Shown here piece after piece: positions 14,508 through 22,354 of a stretch of DNA of 54,394 nt. This stretch comes from an uncultured SAR116 cluster alpha proteobacterium (GTDB lineage Bacteria; Pseudomonadota; Alphaproteobacteria; Puniceispirillales; Marisalimonadaceae). Location of the stretch: assembly GCA_902537945.1 (NCBI GenBank), contig CACBDG010000016.1:1-54394 (forward strand). Reading direction: 5' to 3'. Below the pieces are notes generated by a model that saw nothing but the letters and a program-made list of their open reading frames with translations, had not been told where the DNA came from and searched no databases. Each line of letters opens with the position of its first letter. Position 1 is the first letter of the stretch. A program made the position numbers and the translations under genes.

Positions 14508-15482
14508 TTAACCTCCACCTATCAATATACCAGCAGCTAGAACTAGTGATCCACCAAAAACCACTTGAAACACGGCTTTTGTAAATTTAATTTCCATATA
14601 TTTAGCTTGTATCCAAGCAATAGCCCAAAGCTCAACTAGTACAAAAAACATTGCAATCACTGTTGCAACATAAAAGTCAGAAATCAAATATGGGAGTGCA
14701 TGACCTAACCCCCCTATTGTGGTCATAATGCCTGAGGCAAACCCTCGCTTTATTGGTGAACCTCTCCCTGATATTACTCCATCATCATGTACAGCTTCTG
14801 TAAAACCCATTGAAATTCCAGCTCCTATAGATGCTGCTAAACCAACTAATAATGTTGTATGACTGTCTTTTGTTGCGAAAGCAGTAGCAAAAATTGGAGC
14901 TAAAGTTGAAACTGATCCATCCATAAGACCGGCAAGACCTGGCTGAACCCATGTTAGAATAAACTGTCTTTTATCTTTAGTAACTTCCTCTTTGGCACTT
15001 TGTGATTTTTTAGCATTCAATAATATCAATTTAGCATTATCTTTCTGCTCTCTACTCATTAATGCTAAGTCAATAAGTAAATTTCTAATTTCAATATTTT
15101 GGGATTTTTTAGCAAAGGAATTATAAAATTTAGCAGACAAAGTTTCCATTTCAATAATTTCATTTCTAACTTTTTCAATAGAATTCTTTATTACCAACCA
15201 TTCAGGTTTTCTTTTGAAATAATTAGCAATTTCTTTTTGGTTAGTAATGCTTAAAGTCTCACCAAATTTTTTTTTATGTAATTCAACTAATTTTTTTCTA
15301 TTTTTATTTTTTAAAATAGACATTTGTTTAAACATTTTTGATGTTACTGGGTAATTTATAAGAAAATGGGAAGAATACTCATCATATAATTTTATATCTT
15401 CTTCTAAACTATCAATTGCTAGAGATAATATTTCATTATCATTTAAGTCTTGAAATTTCTTTTTTATCAAAGATTTGTACAT
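14508..15482 (-). CDS. mbfA: MbfA-like membrane iron exporter: ferritin-like domain fused to VIT1/CCC1 domain
   Basis: 324 residues, the length of alphaproteobacterial MbfA. Residues 1-165 are a ferritin-like four-helix domain and about 170-324 a VIT1/CCC1 transporter (PGLAGLMDGSVSTLAPIF, MGFTEAVHDDG, GRGSPIKRG, several TM helices). MbfA exports iron and protects from iron and peroxide stress. In typical members the ferritin part has two EExxH motifs. Here the first position reads LKNKNRKKL (57-65) and the second SREQKDNA (143-150), so the His ligands are missing, while Glu27, Glu28 and Glu111/113 remain. The diiron site is probably defective. The start is ATG 15482; the upstream region holds two Fur-like boxes. 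Confidence 0.82.
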   Translation of the reverse strand: MYKSLIKKKFQDLNDNEILSLAIDSLEEDIKLYDEYSSHFLINYPVTSKMFKQMSILKNKNRKKLVELHKKKFGETLSITNQKEIANYFKRKPEWLVIKNSIEKVRNEIIEMETLSAKFYNSFAKKSQNIEIRNLLIDLALMSREQKDNAKLILLNAKKSQSAKEEVTKDKRQFILTWVQPGLAGLMDGSVSTLAPIFATAFATKDSHTTLLVGLAASIGAGISMGFTEAVHDDGVISGRGSPIKRGFASGIMTTIGGLGHALPYLISDFYVATVIAMFFVLVELWAIAWIQAKYMEIKFTKAVFQVVFGGSLVLAAGILIGGG

Positions 15483-15557
15483 AATGCATTCCCAAAGAGT
15501 TTTTTAATATATTAGTTTAATTAATAAGTCATTGAATTTATTATTTATTTTTGCAAA

Positions 15558-15572
15558 TGATAATAATTATTA
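15558..15572. promoter_or_regulatory. Fur-box-like site between mbfA and the small-RNA candidate
   Basis: TGATAATAATTATTA is a 7-1-7 dyad with one mismatch to TGATAATnATTATCA. It lies 76 nt from the mbfA start and 25 nt left of the next box, so it could serve either direction. Confidence 0.5.
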
Positions 15573-15590
15573 AAATAATTAAATATATTA

Positions 15591-15619
15591 TTGACAATGA
15601 TAATGATTATCATTATTGT
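15591..15619 (+). promoter_or_regulatory. Promoter-like TTGACA-17-TATTGT overlapped by a perfect Fur-type palindrome
   Basis: TTGACA (15591-15596) is a perfect -35 and TATTGT (15614-15619) a 4/6 -10 at 17-nt spacing. The spacer is filled by AATGATAATGATTATCATT (15596-15614), a perfect 9-1-9 inverted repeat containing TGATAATGATTATCA, the exact Fur consensus. Fur-metal binding would cover the promoter completely. It reads away from mbfA. Confidence 0.7.
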
Positions 15620-15625
15620 TAATAT

Positions 15626-15712
15626 ATGGATGAACTCAATATATATCTCCCAAGATTAATTAAGTTCATCCACATTTCATTTAAAAATGTATAACTATAA
15701 AAGATTTTTTTT
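15626..15712 (+). ncRNA. Candidate Fur-repressed small RNA (or long 5' leader of the downstream operon)
   Basis: Immediately after the Fur-boxed promoter, TGGATGAACT (15627-15636) and AGTTCATCCA (15663-15672) form a perfect 10-bp stem. Its 26-nt loop contains CTCCC (15647-15651), able to pair with Shine-Dalgarno sequences. A second small stem (ACATTT/AAATGT, 15672-15690) and a T-run (15705-15712) follow. No reading frame with an SD is present. The layout (iron-controlled promoter, short structured RNA, C-rich exposed seed) parallels RyhB-type regulators. The 3' end is uncertain, because the T-run is not tightly joined to a stem. The alternative is a leader of the dehydrogenase at 15794. This covers most of the 311-nt gene-free stretch 15483-15793. 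Confidence 0.42.
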
Positions 15713-15793
15713 ATAAATTACAAATATCTATTAAATCATTGTAAATGTTAATCGACCAAAGTAATATTTTATTAAAAAAATTTGGTATCACAC

Positions 15794-16921
15794 ATGAATA
15801 ATAATGAATTTCAGATAGCTACCGTACCTGGCGATGGGATAGGTAAAGACATAGTAAATTCAGCTATTTCAATTGTTGACTTGTCTTCAAAAATAACAAG
15901 TGGATTTAAATGTGAGTGGCATATGATCAAAGCAGGAGCTGAATATTATTCTTTGACTGGAAAAGATGTTGAGCCAGGAGGAGAAAAAAAAGTTGATGAA
16001 CTCGATAGCATTTTTTTAGGTGCAATTGGGTTACCTACTGTTCGTCATAAAGATGGAACTGAAATATGCCCTCACCTAAGATTTAGAGAAATGTTTGGTT
16101 TGTATGCAGGTGTAAGACCAGTAAAAGCATACAAAAACATACCAAATAGATTAAGTAATAAATTATCAAGTAATATAGATTTAATTATTTTAAGAGAATC
16201 TACTGAAGGATTATTTTACACTGCTGCTGTTCACAATAGATGTCCTGTTGAAAATGATCAAGAAGTGCAAGATGTAATGAAAATAACTAGAGCAACTACT
16301 GAAAAATTACATGATTTTGCATTTAAATTAGCAAGGCAAAGAAAGAAAAAAGGTAAGCTTGGAAAAGTTACTTGTGTAGATAAAGCTAATGTTTTCAGAT
16401 CACAGGCATTTTTCAGGAAAATATTTGATGAAAGAAAAATTAAATTCAAAGATATAGATGCTGACCATTGTTATGTTGATGCAATGGCACTCAACTTGAT
16501 CAGAAATCCTTGGGAATATGATGTAATGGTGATGGAAAACATGTTTGGTGACATATTATCTGATTTAGGAGGAGGCCTGATAGGAGGGATGGGTATGGCC
16601 TCATGTGCTGAAATAGGTGATAATCACGGGTTATTTCAACCTGCCCATGGAAGTGCGCCTGATATACTCGGACAGGATAAGGCTAATCCGATAGCTACTA
16701 TTTTAAGTGCATCTCTGATGCTCGAATATCTATCTGATAAAACAAGTTGTAAAAGTACTTTATTAGGTTCTAGATTAATTGAGACTGCAATTGAAATTGG
16801 TTTTGAAAGAAATGAATTAAGACCAATAGAATTTGGAGGTGATATGGGAACAACAGCGATAACCGAAACTTTAAGTGATTTATTAAAAGATAATGAAATT
16901 CAAAAACAAATATTAACTTAA
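15794..16921 (+). CDS. Isocitrate/isopropylmalate-dehydrogenase family enzyme of an acid-sugar operon
   Basis: 375 residues from ATG 15794; an in-frame TTG at 15782 is unsupported, and the SD is weak in either case. Family motifs: TVPGDGIGKDI (about 10-20), LRFREMFGLYAGVRP, LRESTEGLFY, VDKANVFR, ENMFGDILSDLGGG with the metal-binding Asp pair, and QPAHGSAPDI for NAD. It lacks the DHITLWG signature of the tartrate-type copies at 9162 and 51530 and so is a separate subfamily with unknown substrate. Co-location with a DUF1537 kinase suggests it oxidises a C4 hydroxy acid or phospho-acid, the role PdxA2 or LtnD plays in known pathways. The gap to the next gene is 18 nt. Confidence 0.82.
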   Translation: MNNNEFQIATVPGDGIGKDIVNSAISIVDLSSKITSGFKCEWHMIKAGAEYYSLTGKDVEPGGEKKVDELDSIFLGAIGLPTVRHKDGTEICPHLRFREMFGLYAGVRPVKAYKNIPNRLSNKLSSNIDLIILRESTEGLFYTAAVHNRCPVENDQEVQDVMKITRATTEKLHDFAFKLARQRKKKGKLGKVTCVDKANVFRSQAFFRKIFDERKIKFKDIDADHCYVDAMALNLIRNPWEYDVMVMENMFGDILSDLGGGLIGGMGMASCAEIGDNHGLFQPAHGSAPDILGQDKANPIATILSASLMLEYLSDKTSCKSTLLGSRLIETAIEIGFERNELRPIEFGGDMGTTAITETLSDLLKDNEIQKQILT

Positions 16922-16939
16922 AAGGAGATTAGTAAATTA

Positions 16940-17230
16940 ATGTTTGTAATTACAGTAAAATTCGTAATCCACGAAAAAGATATTGATAAATTTAAAACTA
17001 GAATTTTACAACAAGCAAGAGACTCTCTTGAGCTTGAAAAAGATTGTCATGAGTTTGATGTATGTCATGATCTAAATGACCAAAATGTAGTTTTTTTATA
17101 TGAGACATATACTGATAAAGATGCTTTTGATATCCACCTTCAAAGCGATCATTATTTAGCTTTTAATAAAGAGGTTACACCTTGGGTTAAAGAAAAAATT
17201 GTTACACAGCTAGAAAAACAGAAACTATAA
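16940..17230 (+). CDS. Antibiotic-biosynthesis-monooxygenase (ABM) fold protein, YgiN/LsrG-like
   Basis: 96 residues, a single dimeric alpha/beta barrel domain: an initial MFVITVKFVIHEKDIDKF strand-helix, a central EKDCHEFDVCHD, then FLYETYTDKDAFDIHLQSDH with the conserved ETY and H. ABM proteins include quinol oxygenases and LsrG-type isomerases, often accessory in sugar-acid operons. AAGGAGATT forms a good SD. It is flanked by 18 nt and 12 nt in a three-gene operon. The substrate cannot be inferred. Confidence 0.8.
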   Translation: MFVITVKFVIHEKDIDKFKTRILQQARDSLELEKDCHEFDVCHDLNDQNVVFLYETYTDKDAFDIHLQSDHYLAFNKEVTPWVKEKIVTQLEKQKL

Positions 17231-17242
17231 AGTTGACTAAAC

Positions 17243-18520
17243 ATGATACTTGGAATTATAGGAGATGACTTTACAGGGTCATCAGACATAGCAAATAATT
17301 TAAAAAAATCTGGAATGCAAGTTTCTATGTTTGCGGGAGTTCCCTCCTTTAAAAACAAAGCCTCACTAACCAATGCTGATGCTGCTGTAATTGCTCTAAA
17401 AACAAGGACAATTCCAATAAATGAAGCTGTATCAGAGAGTCTAAAAGCTTTGGAATGGCTAAAAAATGCTGGTTGCAGTCAATTCATATTTAAATATTGT
17501 TCTACATTTGATTCAACAAAAGAAGGAAACATAGGTCCAGTTACTGATGCTATAATGGAGGAATTAAATGTTGATTTCACCATAGCCTGTCCTTCTTTTC
17601 CAGATGCAGGAAGAACAGTGTTTTACGGACATATGTTTGTAAATGGAAAACCACTTAATGAATCAGGGATGGAAAAACACCCTTTAACACCCATGATTGA
17701 CCATAATTTAGTTAGATGGCTGGACCATCAGACTAAACATAGTGTTGGATTAATTGATTATAAAACAATAAATAATGGTTCACAAAGTGTTAAAGATAAA
17801 ATTAACAAATTGAAAATTGAAGGTTGCAAATACGCAATAGTCGATACAACCAATAATGAAGATTTTGAAATTATTTGTAACGGAGTAAAAGATTTACAAT
17901 TTTTAACTGGTGGATCGGGAATTGCCTTAGGTTTACCAAAAATTTATAAAAAAAATGGTTTACTCTTGGATAAAAATTTTCAAATTCCTGAAAATTCAAC
18001 AAATGCAGTAATTCTATCAGGCTCTTGTTCATCTGCTACTTTGAGTCAAATAGAGGTTTATAAAAAAGATAATCCATCATATTTTATTTCTGCTGACGAA
18101 GTAATGAATAACGAAAACTTAATTGAAGATGTTATAAAATGGATTAGAAACAATGAAACTCTATCACCTTTAATTTATTCATCTGCAGATCCAAAAATTG
18201 TTAAAGAAAAACAAATTCAATATGGACAAGAAGTATTAGCGAATAAGATTGAAAGTATTTTTGAGAAACTATCGAATAAACTTTTAAATCATACTTTTGG
18301 TATTTTTATAACTGCTGGTGGAGAGACATCAGGTGCCATAGTTAATGGATTAGGGCTACAAGAATTAAAAATTGGGAAAGAAATAGCTCACGGAGTTCCT
18401 GCTCTTTGGTCACCAAATTCAAATTGTAACAAACCTGTTTCAGTTACTCTAAAATCAGGAAATTTTGGTCAAGCTGATTTTTTTAAAAGAGCTTTGCAAA
18501 TTCTTAGAGGAAAAACTTAA
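17243..18520 (+). CDS. otnK: DUF1537 four-carbon acid-sugar kinase (OtnK/DtnK family)
   Basis: 425 residues, normal for the family. The N-terminal domain opens with GIIGDDFTGSSDIANNL (about 4-20), the substrate-binding signature. The C-terminal domain has SGSCSSATLSQI, GIFITAGGETSGAIV and ALKSGNFGQADF-like glycine-rich ATP-binding pieces (here TLKSGNFGQADFF near the end). Known members phosphorylate 3-oxo-tetronate (OtnK), D-threonate/D-erythronate (DtnK/DenK) and related acids. Of these I favour OtnK-like, because an RraA-like aldolase lies adjacent. The last 4 nt overlap the convergent RraA-like gene. Confidence 0.85.
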   Translation: MILGIIGDDFTGSSDIANNLKKSGMQVSMFAGVPSFKNKASLTNADAAVIALKTRTIPINEAVSESLKALEWLKNAGCSQFIFKYCSTFDSTKEGNIGPVTDAIMEELNVDFTIACPSFPDAGRTVFYGHMFVNGKPLNESGMEKHPLTPMIDHNLVRWLDHQTKHSVGLIDYKTINNGSQSVKDKINKLKIEGCKYAIVDTTNNEDFEIICNGVKDLQFLTGGSGIALGLPKIYKKNGLLLDKNFQIPENSTNAVILSGSCSSATLSQIEVYKKDNPSYFISADEVMNNENLIEDVIKWIRNNETLSPLIYSSADPKIVKEKQIQYGQEVLANKIESIFEKLSNKLLNHTFGIFITAGGETSGAIVNGLGLQELKIGKEIAHGVPALWSPNSNCNKPVSVTLKSGNFGQADFFKRALQILRGKT

Positions 18521-19167
18521 ATTTTTGAAAATTTCTTGAGTGCTTCTCTAAAAGTCAGACCATTTTTCATCTCTTGCATAGCCTTTTTATCGTCAGCAGT
18601 AAACTTTTCAGCTTCCTCTGTTATTTTTTCAACATGTTCAATTGGCAAACACAAAACTCCCGTTCCATCTCCAACAATAATATCTCCATGTCTAACCCTT
18701 ACTCCTGCACAAATGATTGGCTCATTGATTGAAAGGACTTTTATTCGAGTTTTACCAGGTGTTGGAACCATGTGTTTTGAAAAAGTTGGAAAAGAAAATT
18801 CTACAATTTCTTCTCGATCCCTAACTCCACCATCAACTACCAGCCCAGCTATACCCTTTAATTTTGCAGAGTAAGAAGCCATTCCACCCCAGGTAGATAC
18901 TTGTGCTCCATTATTTGCAACTACTATAACATCACCTGGACTAGCAGCGTCAATCATATGCCCAACTTTGAATTCTTCTGTAGAAAAACTTCCATATGGC
19001 CCCGTAACCTCCTGTACAGTTACTGCCCTACCAACTATTTTCATACCCAGACCTGCAGGATATAGATTATTCATAACTCCGTTGAAACCAATATCATCAA
19101 GTGCATTCGCTAATGTGGGTGTTGCTATATTCCTTAATCTTTGCAAGATATTTTCATCAATCGACAT
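18517..19167 (-). CDS. RraA-family aldolase (HMG/CHA aldolase-like)
   Basis: 216 residues from ATG at 19165-19167, which AAGGAGGT upstream clearly selects; the longer frame to 19218 is rejected. The fold is recognisable from TPTLANALDDIGF (about 13-25), VGRAVTVQE, GDVIVVANNGAQ...WGGMASYSAK, GLVVDGGVRDREE (metal and pyruvate-binding Arg-Asp) and RHGDIIVGDGTGVLCLP. Such proteins cleave 4-hydroxy-4-methyl-2-oxoglutarate or 4-carboxy-4-hydroxy-2-oxoadipate, or decarboxylate oxaloacetate. Next to a C4 acid kinase it may act on the oxidised, phosphorylated intermediate. It is convergent with that kinase. Confidence 0.82.
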   Translation of the reverse strand: MSIDENILQRLRNIATPTLANALDDIGFNGVMNNLYPAGLGMKIVGRAVTVQEVTGPYGSFSTEEFKVGHMIDAASPGDVIVVANNGAQVSTWGGMASYSAKLKGIAGLVVDGGVRDREEIVEFSFPTFSKHMVPTPGKTRIKVLSINEPIICAGVRVRHGDIIVGDGTGVLCLPIEHVEKITEEAEKFTADDKKAMQEMKNGLTFREALKKFSKI

Positions 19168-19309
19168 TTCTACCTCCTTAATCGTAAAAAGATTAAATAA
19201 TGAAATTCTTAATATCAATAATTAAACTTATTTATATTCTATTAATTCTATTGACGTTTAGCTTTAATTATTTAGTTTAATTGTAATAACCAACTGTAAA
19301 GAAGTATTA

Positions 19310-20464
19310 ATGTCAAAATTCAATTTTCCATTTATAAAAGAAACAAACGAACTCTCAAATCTTAGAAAAGAAGTAAGAGAATTTATAACAAACTGTATAA
19401 ATAATAATGAATTTACACCATCTCCAGATGCCTGGGTTTTTTCAGCTGATCCAAGCTTTAGTAAAAAAATTGGATCTAAAGGCTGGCTTGGGATGTCATT
19501 TCCTAGAGAATATGGCGGACATCAAAGAACAGCTTTAGAAAGATACGTAGTAACAGAAGAACTCTTGTCTTCAGGGGCTCCTGTAGCGGCTCATTGGATA
19601 GCTGATAGACAGAGTGGAAGTCAAATCTTGAGATATGGAAATGAAAAACAGAAATCTTCTATTATTCCTCGAATAACAGCTGGCGAGTGTTTTTTTGCTA
19701 TTGGAATGAGTGAACCTGACTCTGGTTCGGATTTAGCCTCAGTAAAAACGAAAGCCACTAAAACCAAGAATGGCTGGAAACTTGAGGGAAGAAAAATATG
19801 GTCTACCGGCGCTCATTTAGCACATTATATGATTGTTTTAGCTAGAACTAGTCCAGCATCTGAGAAAAACAGGCATGAAGGTCTTTCTCAATTTCTGGTT
19901 GATTTGTCTCTTCCAAACGTAAAGATTACTGGGATTCCCGACATGACTGGTCAAAGACATTTTAATGAAACTTTATTTGACAATGTTGAATTGTCAGATG
20001 ATTCCCTTTTAGGAGAAGAAGGCAAAGGCTGGAAACAAGTTGTTGGTGAACTTGCCCTAGAAAGGTCTGGTCCAGAAAGATTTCTCTCTCATTTCACATT
20101 ATTAGATAGTTTTATAAATGAATTCAGAAACTCACTCATTCATTCAGGCACAAAGATAGTTGGTAAATTAATATCTGAAATACAAACATTAAGAAGAATG
20201 AGTTTTTCGGTTGCTTCAATGCTTCAAAATGGTGAATCTCCCGAGACACAAGCAGCATTTGTAAAAGAATTAGGTAATAAATTTGAAAAGATGATGATAG
20301 AAACATTAAGAGAATTTTCAAATATCGTTCCGCTTCATGAATGGCCAAATCAATTACAAAATCTATTTGAAGATGCAACATTAAGAATTCCATCAAACTC
20401 TCTAAGAGGAGGGACAACTGAAATCATGAAAGGTATAATTGCTAGACAGTTAGGCCTAAGATGA
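19310..20464 (+). CDS. Acyl-CoA dehydrogenase, alpha-type partner of a pair
   Basis: 384 residues. FFAIGMSEPDSGSDLASVKT (128-147) is the flavin/substrate-binding middle domain, W-F-R-type SFPREYGG lies at about 63-70, and the C-terminus carries LRGGTTEIMKGIIARQLG. It is an FAD enzyme that forms a 2,3-double bond in an acyl-CoA. Its stop overlaps the start of a second acyl-CoA dehydrogenase by 4 nt, the organisation of heteromeric (alpha2beta2) enzymes acting on bulky substrates such as steroid side chains. The substrate is unknown. Confidence 0.88.
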   Translation: MSKFNFPFIKETNELSNLRKEVREFITNCINNNEFTPSPDAWVFSADPSFSKKIGSKGWLGMSFPREYGGHQRTALERYVVTEELLSSGAPVAAHWIADRQSGSQILRYGNEKQKSSIIPRITAGECFFAIGMSEPDSGSDLASVKTKATKTKNGWKLEGRKIWSTGAHLAHYMIVLARTSPASEKNRHEGLSQFLVDLSLPNVKITGIPDMTGQRHFNETLFDNVELSDDSLLGEEGKGWKQVVGELALERSGPERFLSHFTLLDSFINEFRNSLIHSGTKIVGKLISEIQTLRRMSFSVASMLQNGESPETQAAFVKELGNKFEKMMIETLREFSNIVPLHEWPNQLQNLFEDATLRIPSNSLRGGTTEIMKGIIARQLGLR

Positions 20465-21489
20465 TTGAAGAATTAGAAATAATTTTAGAAACAACTTCTA
20501 AAATTTTACAAAAACACGTAAATCATAGTTTAAGACAAAACATAGTTTCTGAAAATACTGATATATTAAATTTGTGGAATGATATTGAAAAAAATGGACT
20601 TCCAAAAATATCAGTTAAAGAAAAGTTTGGTGGTTATGAAATACCATTTTTTTCAATTTTACCTTTGATTAAAATTGTAAATAATCATGGAACTCCTTTA
20701 CCCTTATCTGAAACAATTTTATCAAATTATATATTATCTGAGTCAGATATAAATCCACCTAACGGTATAGTAACTTTTGCTAGTGACACAAAAAATTTAC
20801 AAATTAAAAACAATATGATTTCTGGAGAGATTTTATCAGTACCATACCTTAACCTCACTAAAAATTTATTGATTGTTCATGAATTAAACAATGTCAAAAA
20901 AGCAATTTTAATCAATGAAATTAATGGAGAAATTATACATAAAAAAAACTTTTTAGCTGAACCAAGGTACAATATCAAGGTAGAGAATTTAAATATTGCT
21001 GAAATGAAACCCATTAAAAATAATATTGATTTTAATTTTTTAGGTGCAATTCTTAGATCTGCTCAAATGATCGGTGCAATGGAAAAGGTTGTTGATTTGT
21101 CAATAAACTATTGTTCAGAAAGAAAACAGTTTGGTAGAACTTTATCAAAGTTTCAAGCTATACAGCACCAAATTTCAGAAATGGCAGTTGAATTGTCAGC
21201 CTCCTCTGCAGCCCTATCGACAATTACCGAACTAGGTTTAGGTGAAAAAAATTCTAACGATACAGCGATATTAAAAATTAGAGCAGGTTTTGCAGCTGGA
21301 AAAATTATAGCTATTTCTCATCAGGTTCATGGAGCAATTGGATTTACTAAAGAGTATGAATTATCTTATTTTACAAAAAATTTAAATAGTTGGAGGAATG
21401 ACTTTGGAAATGAATCTTTTTGGGAGGAATTTTTAGGCAAAAGATTTCTTGAAAAAAATAATAAAAACTTATGGGAATATTTAACTTAA
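20461..21489 (+). CDS. Acyl-CoA dehydrogenase, second (shorter) partner
   Basis: 342 residues, short and divergent in the N-terminal half (poorly conserved through about 200). The C-terminal helical domain is clear: FLGAILRSAQMIGAMEKVVD, CSERKQFGRTLSKFQAIQH (about 219-237) and HQVHGAIGFTKEYEL (about 285-299). The N-terminal flavin motif seen in the partner is not obvious here, which fits an unequal heteromer where FAD lies at the interface. The ATG overlaps the previous stop (ATGA), so the pair is translationally coupled. Confidence 0.85.
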   Translation: MIEELEIILETTSKILQKHVNHSLRQNIVSENTDILNLWNDIEKNGLPKISVKEKFGGYEIPFFSILPLIKIVNNHGTPLPLSETILSNYILSESDINPPNGIVTFASDTKNLQIKNNMISGEILSVPYLNLTKNLLIVHELNNVKKAILINEINGEIIHKKNFLAEPRYNIKVENLNIAEMKPIKNNIDFNFLGAILRSAQMIGAMEKVVDLSINYCSERKQFGRTLSKFQAIQHQISEMAVELSASSAALSTITELGLGEKNSNDTAILKIRAGFAAGKIIAISHQVHGAIGFTKEYELSYFTKNLNSWRNDFGNESFWEEFLGKRFLEKNNKNLWEYLT

Positions 21490-21514
21490 TTTCAAAGAAA
21501 ACTTGAGGTGAAAT

Positions 21515-22312
21515 ATGTCAAAATCTGTTTTATATGAACAAGATGATAGAATTGTCAAAATTACACTTAACAGACCTGATACAAGAAACGCACTTTCAGG
21601 GGACATTATAGAAGGCTTAGTAGAATATATACAAAAAGCTGATAAAGACAAAAATGTTGGGTGTGTAATTTTAACTGGAGCTGGAAAAAGTTTTTCTTCT
21701 GGTGGCAATCTTCAAGAAATAAAAGACATGACTACAAAAGATCAAATGACTCAAGCACAAATTGAAGATTGGTACAGATTTGGTATTCAAAAAATTCCTT
21801 TAACTATGAATTCTATAGATGTCCCAGTTATAGCCGCAGTTAATGGTCATGCTATAGGTGCAGGCAATGATCTATGTACAATGTGTGATATTAGAATAGC
21901 TGGTGAGGATGCAAAATTTTCAGAGAGTTTTCTCAGGATAGGCATTATACCAGGAGATGGAGGATCTTGGTTCCTGCCAAAAATAATTGGTTTGGCAAGA
22001 GCTAATGAAATGATCCTGACTTGTGATGTTCTAGATGCTAACAAAGCTCTAGATTGGGGTCTTGTTTCAAAAGTAGTACCCAACAAAAATTTGATAGTAG
22101 AAGCTCAAGAAATAGCTAAAAAAATTGCCGCCCAACCTCCAGAAGCATCAAGACGAGCCAAACGTTTACTAAGAATGTCACAAAATGTTCCTTTGCAAGA
22201 TGCATTAGAAATGGCCGCTAGCCAACAAAGCATGTTACAACAACTTGACGATCACAGAGAAGCAATAGACGCGCTACTAGAAAAGAGAAAACCTAATTAT
22301 AAAAACTCATGA
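21515..22312 (+). CDS. Enoyl-CoA hydratase/isomerase (crotonase) family protein
   Basis: 265 residues. The oxyanion-hole segments are GAGKSFSSGGNLQEI (about 50-64) and AAVNGHAIGAGNDLCTMCDI (about 108-127), followed by FSESFLRIGIIPGDGGSWFL. Rat hydratase has a catalytic Glu in the second segment (GGGCELAMMCDI); here the position is Asn, so plain hydration is doubtful and isomerase or hydrolase activity is possible. It lies 25 nt after the acyl-CoA dehydrogenase pair with an SD of TGAGGTG, completing a beta-oxidation-like operon. Confidence 0.85.
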   Translation: MSKSVLYEQDDRIVKITLNRPDTRNALSGDIIEGLVEYIQKADKDKNVGCVILTGAGKSFSSGGNLQEIKDMTTKDQMTQAQIEDWYRFGIQKIPLTMNSIDVPVIAAVNGHAIGAGNDLCTMCDIRIAGEDAKFSESFLRIGIIPGDGGSWFLPKIIGLARANEMILTCDVLDANKALDWGLVSKVVPNKNLIVEAQEIAKKIAAQPPEASRRAKRLLRMSQNVPLQDALEMAASQQSMLQQLDDHREAIDALLEKRKPNYKNS

Positions 22313-22354
22313 TGTAATTAAAAAATTAATATTTAGAATCATCAAAAATATTTT

